A program made the position numbers and the translations under genes. A DNA stretch of 64,000 bases, taken from contig NZ_JBIRXP010000009.1 of NCBI RefSeq assembly GCF_044389085.1, positions 1 through 64,000 of the forward strand, given 5' to 3'. This DNA comes from Isoptericola sp044389085. Its GTDB lineage: Bacteria; Actinomycetota; Actinomycetes; Actinomycetales; Cellulomonadaceae. Shown one piece after another: positions 49,069 through 56,927 of the stretch (the stretch's first letter is position 1; the number at the start of each line of letters is the position of its first letter). The notes beneath the pieces were generated by a model. That model did no database searches, was not told where the DNA came from, and saw nothing but the letters and a program-made list of their open reading frames with translations.

Positions 49069-49749
49069 ATGAAGGTCGTCGTCATCGGTGCGCTCGGCAA
49101 GGTCGCGCGCCAGCTCCTCCCCCTGCTGGCCGACGGCGGCACCGGCCCGGTGGTCGACGTCGCCGGGGTGGTCCGCAAGCCCGAGCAGACGGACCGGGTG
49201 GCCGACCTCGGGGCGGACCCGGTGCTGCTGGACGTCGAGCACGCGAGCACCGACGAGATCGCCGCCGTGCTGGCCGGCGCGGACGCCGTCGTGTGGTCCG
49301 CCGGGGCCGGCGGCGGCAACCCGGACCGCACGTACGCCGTCGACCGGGACGCCGCGATCCGCTCCATGGACGCCGCCGCGAGCGCCGGTGTGCGCCGGTA
49401 CGTCATGGTGTCGTGGGTGGGTTCGACGCCGGAGCACGGCGTCCCGGAGAGCGCCGGGTTCTTCGCCTACGCGGACGCCAAGCTCGCGGCCGACGACCAC
49501 CTGCGCACCACCGACCTGGACTGGACGATTCTCGGTCCGGGCACCCTGACGGACGACCCGCCGACCGGGCGCATCGCCGTCCTGCCCGAGACGGGCGCCG
49601 TCCCCGCCGGGACGGACACGAGCGTGCCGCGCGCCGACGTCGCGCAGGTCGTGGCCGCGACGCTGCGCGAGCCCGCGAGCGTCGGCCGCTTCGTCCGGTT
49701 CTCCGCCGGGGACACGCCGATCCCGACGGCGCTGCGCAACCTCTCGTAG
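49069..49749 (+). CDS. NAD(P)-binding (atypical SDR/NmrA-like) protein
   Basis: 226 residues. Rossmann motif near KVVVIGALGKVARQLLPLL, followed by VVRKPEQTDRV (adenine-binding region), the DAVVWSAGAGGGNPDRTYAVDRDAA segment and VSWVGSTPEHGVP. The catalytic YxxxK is FAYADAK here. Proteins of this type act as NAD(P)H quinone-type reductases or sensors, with no substrate evident. Confidence 0.75.
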   Translation: MKVVVIGALGKVARQLLPLLADGGTGPVVDVAGVVRKPEQTDRVADLGADPVLLDVEHASTDEIAAVLAGADAVVWSAGAGGGNPDRTYAVDRDAAIRSMDAAASAGVRRYVMVSWVGSTPEHGVPESAGFFAYADAKLAADDHLRTTDLDWTILGPGTLTDDPPTGRIAVLPETGAVPAGTDTSVPRADVAQVVAATLREPASVGRFVRFSAGDTPIPTALRNLS

Positions 49750-49771
49750 ACGGCGTCGCGGCTGCGGGTCG

Positions 49772-50998
49772 TCAGCCGCGACGCAGGCGCTGTGCGTAGA
49801 CGTCGAGCACCTGGATGATGCCCGAGTGCTGGTAGACGCGGTTGCGCTGCATCCCGGTGCGTTCCTCCAGCACCCCGGCGTCGACCAGCTGTCCGAGCGC
49901 GCGCTGGGCACCCATGCCGTTCATCCCGACGCGCTCGATCAGCAGGGTCGCGTTCACCACGGGGTGCGCGACCAGGTGCGGCAGCACCTTCCACGCCCCG
50001 GCGTTGCGCCGTACGCCGGACATCCGGTCCCGGGACCACTCGACCTGGGCGGCAAGGTCGTCGACCAGGTGGGCGCCCGAGCTGGCTGCGAAGCGGCTGG
50101 CGTTGCCGAAGGCCTCGATGATCGGCCTCGCGTCGCCCTCGCGGAAAGCGCGCAGCGCGGAGAAGTACCCCTCGGTGTCCCGCAGCAACCCGGCCGAGAC
50201 AGGTGCCGTGGTGCTGGCCAGCACACCCTTGGAACGCAGCAGGGCCTGCACGATCGCGCGGCCGGTGCGGCCGTTCCCGTCGGCGAGCGGGTGGATGGTC
50301 TCGAACTGAGCGTGCGCGATCGCCGCCTGCACGAGCACGGGCATGTCGTCGCGGCGCATGAACTCCACCAGGTCGCCCATCGCGGCGGGCACGTGCTCGG
50401 CCTGCGGGGCGACGTGGCTGGCGCCGAGCGGACTGAGCCCGCTGGAGCCCACCCACACCAGCCCTTCGCGGTAGCGACCGGCGTGCTCCTCCCAGCCGGT
50501 CTGAGCTTCCAGCAGCTCACGTTGCATCACGAGGATCGCGTCTGTGTCGAGTCGGTCGGAGAGGTCGAGAGCGGCTTCCATGGCACGGACGTTGGCCACG
50601 ACCACTGTGGCGTTCTGCGACGTGGACTGGTCGATCTCGGCGAGGGCGAGCTGCCGAGCGCCGACGGTCAGGTTCTCGATCTGGGAGGACGAGGTCGACT
50701 CGGTGCGCAGCAGGATCGACGACATCGGGCCGAGTGTCGGACTGTCCGCGCCGAGCACGGATCGTGCGTAGGTGTCGAAGCGCGTCAGCGCCGCGGTCGC
50801 TTCCTCAGCGTCCGCGGCTAGGTCCGTCGGCAGGACCGGCACATACTGTGCGATGGGAGGGGTCACTGCGGACCGGTATGGCCCGCTGGCGGCCGCTACC
50901 CGCGCACGGCCGTGCAGTCCGTCGGGCTCCGCCTGCCAGACGTGCTCCTCGTAGCCCATTTCGGGCACGTTCACCGGAAGTGTGACCACGCTCCGCAT
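49772..50998 (-). CDS. Fic-domain protein
   Basis: 408 residues. An N-terminal domain with the auto-inhibitory motif SSQIEN (104-109) is followed by the Fic fold with catalytic HPLADGNGRTGR (236-247), in which Leu replaces the usual Phe. A C-terminal winged-helix part (MNGMGAQRALGQLVDAGVLEER) is typical of Fic proteins that AMPylate targets and bind DNA. The start could be ATG 50998 or M14. No antitoxin gene is adjacent, since inhibition is built in. Confidence 0.85.
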   Translation of the reverse strand: MRSVVTLPVNVPEMGYEEHVWQAEPDGLHGRARVAAASGPYRSAVTPPIAQYVPVLPTDLAADAEEATAALTRFDTYARSVLGADSPTLGPMSSILLRTESTSSSQIENLTVGARQLALAEIDQSTSQNATVVVANVRAMEAALDLSDRLDTDAILVMQRELLEAQTGWEEHAGRYREGLVWVGSSGLSPLGASHVAPQAEHVPAAMGDLVEFMRRDDMPVLVQAAIAHAQFETIHPLADGNGRTGRAIVQALLRSKGVLASTTAPVSAGLLRDTEGYFSALRAFREGDARPIIEAFGNASRFAASSGAHLVDDLAAQVEWSRDRMSGVRRNAGAWKVLPHLVAHPVVNATLLIERVGMNGMGAQRALGQLVDAGVLEERTGMQRNRVYQHSGIIQVLDVYAQRLRRG

Positions 50999-50999
50999 C

Positions 51000-51025
51000 T
51001 TAGTAACACTTCATGCCAATGTGTT
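51000..51025. promoter_or_regulatory. Fic gene promoter with inverted repeat
   Basis: TACTAA on the minus strand (51005-51000) is a -10-like box next to the ATG, and AACAC (51005-51009)/GTGTT (51021-51025) form an inverted repeat overlapping it, the sort of site a Fic wHTH or unlinked repressor would use. If the -10 is right, translation from ATG 50998 would be too close and M14 becomes likelier. Confidence 0.35.
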
Positions 51026-51086
51026 CCTAGGCCACCCGCGGGCCTCACACGACGCCGGCTCGGTGTCTGCGCCGGCGGCGACATCG

Positions 51087-51725
51087 TCACGCTGGACCCG
51101 CCGTCCGACGGCCCGCCTCCCGACGTCGCGCGCTGATCGCGCCGTGCGGCCGGACGCCGGGGTCGTCGCGCTCGGCCGTCCCCACGAGGTCGAACCCGGC
51201 CCGCTCGACGCGGGCCGCCAGCTCGTCGACGGGCCAGAACCACGCCCTCGTCACGGCATGGTCGAACGGCTCGACGCGCGGACCGCGGCAGAACCCCAGC
51301 AGCAGCCCGCCGCCCGGCGCGACGGCGCGGGCGAGCTCGGCGAGCACCTCGTCGACCCCCGTGCCGTCCACAGCCTCGGGCGAGGTGTGGATCACGGAGT
51401 ACCAGGCGAGCACGCCGCCGAGACTGCCGTCCGGCACGCCGAGGTCGGCGAGCGCGGCGCGGCGGAACGGGACGCCGGGATACGTCGCCCGGGCGCGCTC
51501 CAGGAACGGCTCCGCGAGGTCGACGCCCTCCGCGTCCAGGCCCTGGCGGGCGAGGAAGTCCGTCCAGTGCCCCGGCCCGCACCCGGCATCGACGACGCGC
51601 CCGGTCAGCCCGGCGGCCCACCGCGCGACGAGGTCGCGGTCGTCGTCGTGCACCGCGTCCATCGACCCGAACAGCGCGGTGTACTCCTGTGCGCGGGCAG
51701 CGTAGGCCGCGCCCGCGTCCGTCAT
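51087..51725 (-). CDS. SAM-dependent class I methyltransferase
   Basis: 212 residues. Motif I VVDAGCGPGHWTDFLARQ, acidic motif II EGVDLAEPFLERAR, motif III LGGVLAWYSVIHTSPEAV and a later GGGLLLGFCRG strand. Substrate unknown. It follows the cupin gene by 15 bp in the operon headed by the TetR gene. Confidence 0.78.
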   Translation of the reverse strand: MTDAGAAYAARAQEYTALFGSMDAVHDDDRDLVARWAAGLTGRVVDAGCGPGHWTDFLARQGLDAEGVDLAEPFLERARATYPGVPFRRAALADLGVPDGSLGGVLAWYSVIHTSPEAVDGTGVDEVLAELARAVAPGGGLLLGFCRGPRVEPFDHAVTRAWFWPVDELAARVERAGFDLVGTAERDDPGVRPHGAISARRREAGRRTAGPA

Positions 51726-51740
51726 CGAGGCGTCACCGGC

Positions 51741-52106
51741 TCAGTCCAGCTCCCGCAGGGGCGAGGTGCGCTCGCCGCCCGCGTCCCCGGTGTTGACGGT
51801 GGAGGTCGGCTCGACGAGCAGCGCGTGCACCTCGCCGTCGGCGCGCGGGCAGTGCTCGACGCCCTTCGGCACGACGAAGACGTCGTGCGGGCCGAGGACG
51901 ACGTCCCGGTCGCGGAGCTGGATGGTGAGCCGACCGCTGAGCACGAGGAACAGCTCGTCGGTGTCGTCGTGCGTGTGCCAGACGAACTCGCCGTCCAGCT
52001 TGACCACCTTGACGGCGTAGTCGTTGACGCTCGCGAGCAGGTGCGGCTGCCACGGCTCGGGGATGCTCTCGAGTGCGGTGCGGATGTTCCTCACGTCGCT
52101 GCTCAC
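51741..52106 (-). CDS. Cupin domain protein
   Basis: 121 residues from GTG 52106. Double-stranded beta-helix with the metal motif HTHDDTDELFLVLSG and VVLGPHDVFVVPKGVEHCP. Small cupins of this shape are mannose-6-phosphate isomerase-like or sensing proteins. It lies 9 bp after the TetR gene. Confidence 0.78.
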   Translation of the reverse strand: MSSDVRNIRTALESIPEPWQPHLLASVNDYAVKVVKLDGEFVWHTHDDTDELFLVLSGRLTIQLRDRDVVLGPHDVFVVPKGVEHCPRADGEVHALLVEPTSTVNTGDAGGERTSPLRELD

Positions 52107-52115
52107 GGGGCCACC

Positions 52116-52736
52116 CTAGGCCGGTGCTGCCCCGGCGCGTCCGAGCACGGTCCGGATGGACCGCCGCGCGTGCTCCCGCGCCCGCGCGGCGGACGGAGGA
52201 GGGTCCAGACCGAGCAGCCGGCGCCGGTGCGGCTCGCCGAGCAGCAGCGTGTACAGCTCCTCGGCGCGCTCCCGCGGGCCGCCGAGATCGGGGTGCTCGG
52301 CGGCGAGCAGTGCCGCGAGGACGTCGACGGAGCGCCCCGGGCCGCGCTCGTAGAAGTCGGCGGCGAGCCCGGGCAGCTGGCGCGCCTCGGCGATCACCAG
52401 CCGGTGCAGTGTCACGGCGTCGTCGCCGTGCAGCGTCCGCACGATCCGTGTCGCGACCTCCTCGAGGCCGTCTCCCGCGTGCAGGCCCTCCTCCTCGTGC
52501 CCGTGCAGGCGCTCGACGGCGGCGAGGAAGAGCCCGGCCTTGTCCATGAAGTGGCTGTAGATCGTGCGCTTGGTCGCGCCGGCCGCCGCCGCGACGCCGC
52601 CGATCGTGGTCGCGGCGAGCCCGTGCTCGGCGAGCTGCGCGATCGCGGCGTCGAGGATCGCTTCGCGCCGCGCGTCGACCTCGTCCCGCCGCGGGCGACC
52701 TCGGCGGGCGGCGGGTCGGTCCGTCGTCGTTCCCAT
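52116..52736 (-). CDS. TetR-family regulator
   Basis: 206 residues. Helix-turn-helix region EAILDAAIAQLAEHGLAATT followed by GATKRTIYSHFMDKAGLFLA, then a TetR_C ligand domain with the YTLLLGEPHRRRLLGLDPP stretch. First gene of a minus-strand operon with the cupin and methyltransferase, and divergent from the DUF952 gene. The palindrome 52742-52763 lies 6 bp before its start. Confidence 0.83.
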   Translation of the reverse strand: MGTTTDRPAARRGRPRRDEVDARREAILDAAIAQLAEHGLAATTIGGVAAAAGATKRTIYSHFMDKAGLFLAAVERLHGHEEEGLHAGDGLEEVATRIVRTLHGDDAVTLHRLVIAEARQLPGLAADFYERGPGRSVDVLAALLAAEHPDLGGPRERAEELYTLLLGEPHRRRLLGLDPPPSAARAREHARRSIRTVLGRAGAAPA

Positions 52737-52741
52737 GCTCT

Positions 52742-52763
52742 AATGATACGACAGCGTTTCATT
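52742..52763. promoter_or_regulatory. TetR operator between divergent genes
   Basis: AATGATACGACAGCGTTTCA then TT, 22 bp, with arms AATGA-N-ACG and CGT-N-TCATT. It lies in the 55-bp gap between tetR and the DUF952 gene, so one dimer site could silence both. Confidence 0.6.
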
Positions 52764-52791
52764 CTTGCGATGCCTGGCACGAGGAGGACCG

Positions 52792-53223
52792 ATGGCTGGA
52801 CGACGGCTGCTGCACGTGGCCTTCAGCGACGACTGGGAGGCCTGCGGACGGTTCGGCGAGTACGACGTCGCCACCCGCCGCACCCTCGTCGACGACGCGG
52901 GCCACGTCCACGCGACCACCGCCGCCGGCCTGCCGGCCGTGCTGCGGGACGTGTACGGGGACGCCACCGAGCCGCTCGTCCTCGCCGTCGTCGACGAGGG
53001 CGCCCTCGACGCCCAGGGGATCCCCGTGCGCTGGGAGCCCGACGCCGCGGGGACCCCCTCCCCGCGCATCGGCGGGGCGCTGCCGATGGACCGCGACACC
53101 GTGGTCGCCGTCCTGGAGATCGGGCGCGGGCCCGACGGGTGGGTCGCACCCGACCTCGCCGGGCTGGACGTGCGCGAGACCGCGCCGCCCCTCAGCCCGC
53201 CGGTCAGCCCAGGAAGCTCGTGA
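52792..53223 (+). CDS. DUF952-like protein
   Basis: 143 residues, ATG 52792 with GAGGAGG upstream. Not certain, but RRLLHVAFSDDWEACGRFGEY and ALPMDRDTVVAVLEIGRGPDGW resemble DUF952 proteins, small ADP-ribosyl-type folds of unknown role. Its last 20 bp overlap the convergent transketolase gene. TetR control from the palindrome upstream is likely. Confidence 0.6.
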   Translation: MAGRRLLHVAFSDDWEACGRFGEYDVATRRTLVDDAGHVHATTAAGLPAVLRDVYGDATEPLVLAVVDEGALDAQGIPVRWEPDAAGTPSPRIGGALPMDRDTVVAVLEIGRGPDGWVAPDLAGLDVRETAPPLSPPVSPGSS

Positions 53224-54145
53224 GCCGGCGGCGGACGCCCGCCGCGTCGAGGCCGTGCGCGGCGGCGTGGTCGCGCGGCGTGCCGTAGCGCCGCAGCTCC
53301 GCCTCGCCGGGCACGCCGACGTGCAGCACGCGGCTGGGACGGTCCGCCAGCGCCGCCGCCACGGCCGCGGCGCTCGTGCCCTCCAGGTACGGCTCGACGA
53401 CGGCGAGCACGGGCGCGGGGCCGGCCAGCGCGCGCAGCCCGTCGGCGTCGAGCGGGTGCGGGGTGGCTGTCCACGCGACCCGCACGGGCAGGCCGGCGGT
53501 CGCCTCGAGCACGGTGTCGAGCATCGGCCCGACGGCGAGGACGACCGGCGCCGAGCCCGACGACGGCGCCGGCCCCGCGGCGTCGCGCACCAGGTGCAGC
53601 CTCCCGTCCACCGGGCCGGGCCGGGCGTTGCGCTGCCCGGAGAGCCGGACGTACGCCCGGCCGGTGCCCGCGGCCTCGCGGCGCAGCAGCTCCGCGACCT
53701 CGTCGGCGTGGCCCGGCACGTGCACCGTCCAGCCGGGCAGCGCGGAGATCAGCGCGACGTCCGCGGGCGCCTGGTGGGTGCGGCCGCCGGCGGAGACGTC
53801 GTACGACGCGCCCGCGCTCACGAGGACCGCCCCGACGTCCTGGTGCCCCAGGTCCAGCTTGACCTGCTCGTACGGTCGCTCCACGAGGAACGACGCGAAC
53901 GTGTGCACGATCGGGCGCCGACCGGCGAGCGCCAGGCCGCCCGCCACGCCGATCAGCGCCTGCTCGCGGATGCCGACGTCGATGACGCGGCCGGGGTGGC
54001 GCTCGATCGCGCGGGACATATAGCCGGACCCGATCACCGCCAGGACGACGTCGACGTCGGGGTACGCGTCGAGCAGCGGGTCCAGCTCGTCGTAGAAACG
54101 GGTGCGCAGGTCCAGCGCCTGCGACGCCGGGGCGAGGGTGGTCAT
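53204..54145 (-). CDS. Transketolase C-terminal subunit
   Basis: 313 residues. PYR-type transketolase domain: VVLAVIGSGYMSRAIERHPG, DVGIREQALIGVAGGLALAG, HTFASFLVERPYEQVKLDLG, and a C-terminal half with VVLAVGPMLDTVLEA. Split transketolases form a two-gene pair with the N-terminal half encoded just upstream (overlap 4 bp). The 3' end overlaps the convergent DUF952 gene by 20 bp. Confidence 0.82.
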   Translation of the reverse strand: MTTLAPASQALDLRTRFYDELDPLLDAYPDVDVVLAVIGSGYMSRAIERHPGRVIDVGIREQALIGVAGGLALAGRRPIVHTFASFLVERPYEQVKLDLGHQDVGAVLVSAGASYDVSAGGRTHQAPADVALISALPGWTVHVPGHADEVAELLRREAAGTGRAYVRLSGQRNARPGPVDGRLHLVRDAAGPAPSSGSAPVVLAVGPMLDTVLEATAGLPVRVAWTATPHPLDADGLRALAGPAPVLAVVEPYLEGTSAAAVAAALADRPSRVLHVGVPGEAELRRYGTPRDHAAAHGLDAAGVRRRLTSFLG

Positions 54146-54876
54146 GCCGCCTCCTTGCTCGTCGGGCTGCTCGTCGGGCTGCCCGTCGTGTCGACCACCA
54201 CGACCGTCGGGCGGTCGGGCTCGGTGCGCCGCAGCGCCGCGGTGAGCCGGGGCTGGTCGTGGGTGCGCACCTCGGCGGCCACCCACCCCTCGAGGGCGAA
54301 CCGCGGCGCGATGCCGCCGGGCCAGCCGAGACCGTCGCTGCGGTTGTCGACGACGACGCACGTGAGGTTGCCGAGGCCGAACCTGCCCGCCACCTGGATC
54401 GCCTCGGCGTTGCTGCCCTCGTCCAGCTCGGCGTCGCCCACGAGCACCACGACGCGCGCGGGCGACCGGCCGCGCAGCCCCAGCGCGAGGCCGACGGCGA
54501 GGGGCAGCCCGTGGCCCAGGGAGCCGCTGCCGATCTCGATGCCGGGCACCAGGGTGCGGTCGGGGTGGTGGCCCAGCGGCGAGTCGAACGACGCGACGTC
54601 GTCCAGCCACTCCGCGGGGAAGAATCCCTTCGCCGCCAGCACCGCGTACGTCGACGCCGGGCCGTGCCCCTTGGAGAGCAGGAAGCGGTCGCGGTCGGGG
54701 GCCTCGGGGCTGGCCGGGTCGACGCGGAGCACCTGGTCGTACAAGGTCCACACGACGTCGAGCGTGGAGTGGGCGCTGGGGTCGTGCTTCTCGTCGCCCG
54801 TCACGCGGGCGACGAGGTCGCGGACGTGCCGCGGGACCCTGGCGGGGACGGCCTGCACCGGCGTGATCGTCGTCAT
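54142..54876 (-). CDS. Transketolase N-terminal subunit
   Basis: 244 residues. ThDP-binding half: RFLLSKGHGPASTYAVLA, IEIGSGSLGHGLPLAVGLAL, and the GDAELDEGSNAEAIQVAG metal motif ending in VVVDNRSDGLG. With the C-terminal subunit it makes a heteromeric transketolase-like enzyme; the sugar is unknown. A MerR-like site overlaps its promoter. Confidence 0.83.
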   Translation of the reverse strand: MTTITPVQAVPARVPRHVRDLVARVTGDEKHDPSAHSTLDVVWTLYDQVLRVDPASPEAPDRDRFLLSKGHGPASTYAVLAAKGFFPAEWLDDVASFDSPLGHHPDRTLVPGIEIGSGSLGHGLPLAVGLALGLRGRSPARVVVLVGDAELDEGSNAEAIQVAGRFGLGNLTCVVVDNRSDGLGWPGGIAPRFALEGWVAAEVRTHDQPRLTAALRRTEPDRPTVVVVDTTGSPTSSPTSKEAA

Positions 54877-54882
54877 GCCACG

Positions 54883-54913
54883 ATCGTCCGACCTGAACCA
54901 TGGTTGAGGTCAA
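54883..54913 (-). promoter_or_regulatory. MerR-type promoter/operator of the transketolase pair
   Basis: GACCTGAACCATGGTTGAGGTC (54890-54911) is a 22-bp palindrome of the CCTCAAG-like kind bound by MerR/SoxR proteins. On the minus strand it lies between -35 TTGACC (54913-54908) and a -10-like GACGAT (54888-54883) 19 bp apart, the overlong spacing that MerR activators untwist. The start codon is 7 bp beyond. No MerR gene is in the window. Confidence 0.6.
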
Positions 54914-55024
54914 CCCCTGTCGGCGACGTGCGCGTGCGCCACCTCACGCGCCGCCGTCCTGCGGAAACGCGAGGTCGGAGGCAGGATCGAGACGGACCCG
55001 CCACCGTCACCTGGAGGTCTCGTC

Positions 55025-56764
55025 ATGGCCCGCACCGTCGCCGAACACCTCGTCGACCAGCTCGTCGCCGCCGGCGTCAAGCGCATCTACGGCATCGTCG
55101 GGGACTCGCTGAACCCCGTCGTCGACGCCGTCCGCCGCACCGAGGGCATCGACTGGGTGCACGTGCGCCACGAGGAGGCCGCGGCGTTCGCGGCCGCCGC
55201 CGACGCCGAGGTGACGGGCGAGCTCGCCGTCTGCGCCGGGTCGTGCGGGCCGGGCAACCTGCACCTCATCAACGGCCTCTACGACGCGAACCGCTCTAGG
55301 CTGCCGGTGCTCGCCATCGCGTCGCACATCCCCAGCGCGCAGATCGGCACCCAGTTCTTCCAGGAGACGCACCCGGACCGCATCTTCAACGAGGCGTCCG
55401 TGTTCTCGGAGCTGATCTCGTCGCCGGCCCAGCTGCCGCGGGTCACGCGGTCCGCCATCCAGCACGCGCTCGCCGCCCCCGGTGTCGCGGTGCTGACCCT
55501 GCCGGGCGACGTCGCCGACGAGCGCGTGCCCGACGACGACGCCCCGATCCTCGTGCCCGGCGCCTGCCCGGCGCGCGTCGTGCCGAACGACGCCGACGTC
55601 CAGGCGCTCGCCGACGCGATCAACCAGGCGAAGAAGGTGACGCTGTTCGTCGGGGCCGGGGCGCGCGACGCCCGCGACGCCGTCCTGGAGCTCGCCGACC
55701 TCGCCGCCGCCCCCGTCGGCCACTCGCTGCGCGGCAAGGAGATCATCCAGTACGAGAACCCCCACGACGTCGGCATGTCCGGCCTGCTCGGCTACGGCTC
55801 CTGCCACGAGGCGATGCACTCCGCCGACCTGCTGGTGCTCGTGGGCACCGACTTCCCGTACGACTCGTTCCTGCCGTCCGGCGTCCGCACCGCCCAGATC
55901 GACGTCGACGCCTCCCATCTCGGCCGCCGCACCCGCCTCGACGTGCCCGTGCACGGCGACGTCGGCGAGACCCTCAAGCTGCTCAACCCGCTGATCCAGC
56001 GCAAGAAGGACCGCAAGTTCCTGCGCTCGATGGTCGACAAGCACGCCGGGATCATGACCAAGGTCGTGGGCGCGTACACGCGCAACGTGGAGAAGCACAC
56101 GCCGATCCACCCCGAGTACGCGGCCGTGCAGCTCGACGAGACGGCCGCCGACGACGCCGTGTTCACCGTCGACACCGGCATGAACAACGTGTGGGCGGCC
56201 CGGTACCTCACGCCCAACGGGAAGCGGCGCGTCATCGGGTCGTTCATCCACGGCTCGATGGCGAACGCGCTGCCGCACGCCATCGGCGCCGCGTTCGCGC
56301 AGCCCGGCCGGCAGGTCGTGGCCCTCGCCGGCGACGGCGGCCTGTCCATGCTGCTGGGCGAGCTCATCACGGTGCGCACGTACGACCTGCCGGTGAAGAT
56401 CGTCGTCTTCAACAACGCGACCCTCGGCATGGTGAAGCTCGAGATGCTCGTCGAAGGGCTGCCCTCGTACGGCACCGACTCCCCGCCGGTGGACTACCGG
56501 AACATCGGCCTCGCCGTCGGCATCCCGTCCGTGCGCGTGGAGCGGCCGAAGGACCTGCGCCGGGCGCTGAAGGACGGCCTGGACCGCAAGGGCCCGGCGC
56601 TCATCGAGGTCGTCACCGACCCGAACGCGCTGTCCATCCCGCCGTCCATCACGACGGGGCAGATCCGCGGGTTCGCCACCGCGATGACGAAGGAGATCTT
56701 CGGCGGAGGCATGGGCGAGGTCATGTCCATGGCCCGCTCGAACCTGCGCAACCTCCCCCGCTGA
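55025..56764 (+). CDS. poxB: Pyruvate dehydrogenase (quinone) / pyruvate oxidase
   Basis: 579 residues, ATG 55025 with TGGAGG upstream. PoxB layout: catalytic Glu in VHVRHEEAAAFAAAADAE, GSCGPGNLHLINGLYDANRS, the FAD-binding central domain (VTLFVGAGARDARDAV), and the C-terminal ThDP motif GDGGLSMLLGELITVRTYDL ending in VVFNN. It decarboxylates pyruvate to acetate, passing electrons to quinone. The region past its stop is unresolved homopolymer. Confidence 0.9.
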   Translation: MARTVAEHLVDQLVAAGVKRIYGIVGDSLNPVVDAVRRTEGIDWVHVRHEEAAAFAAAADAEVTGELAVCAGSCGPGNLHLINGLYDANRSRLPVLAIASHIPSAQIGTQFFQETHPDRIFNEASVFSELISSPAQLPRVTRSAIQHALAAPGVAVLTLPGDVADERVPDDDAPILVPGACPARVVPNDADVQALADAINQAKKVTLFVGAGARDARDAVLELADLAAAPVGHSLRGKEIIQYENPHDVGMSGLLGYGSCHEAMHSADLLVLVGTDFPYDSFLPSGVRTAQIDVDASHLGRRTRLDVPVHGDVGETLKLLNPLIQRKKDRKFLRSMVDKHAGIMTKVVGAYTRNVEKHTPIHPEYAAVQLDETAADDAVFTVDTGMNNVWAARYLTPNGKRRVIGSFIHGSMANALPHAIGAAFAQPGRQVVALAGDGGLSMLLGELITVRTYDLPVKIVVFNNATLGMVKLEMLVEGLPSYGTDSPPVDYRNIGLAVGIPSVRVERPKDLRRALKDGLDRKGPALIEVVTDPNALSIPPSITTGQIRGFATAMTKEIFGGGMGEVMSMARSNLRNLPR

Positions 56765-56784
56765 CCCCAGCCCGAGTGTGGTGA

Positions 56785-56921
56785 GCGGGGGGGGGGGGCC
56801 CGGGGGGGGGGGCCCACCGCCCCCCCCCCCCCCCCCCCCCCCACACGGGGGCCCCCGGGGGGGGGGGGGGGGGGGGCGGGGGGGGGGGGCGCCCCCCCCC
56901 GGCCCCCCCCCCCCGCCCACG
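56785..56921. other. Unresolved G/C homopolymer block between poxB and hisC-like genes
   Basis: Successive runs of G and C up to 20-plus bases, alternating without codon structure. Convergent genes poxB and the aminotransferase meet here, so a real GC hairpin terminator probably exists, but the printed sequence looks like failed consensus. It should not be interpreted as a G-quadruplex or repeat without resequencing. Confidence 0.75.
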
Positions 56922-56927
56922 ACGAGA

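Noticed and set aside
56785..56921. G-quadruplex or regulatory repeat
   Set aside because: Run lengths and alternation look like consensus failure; no claim is made.
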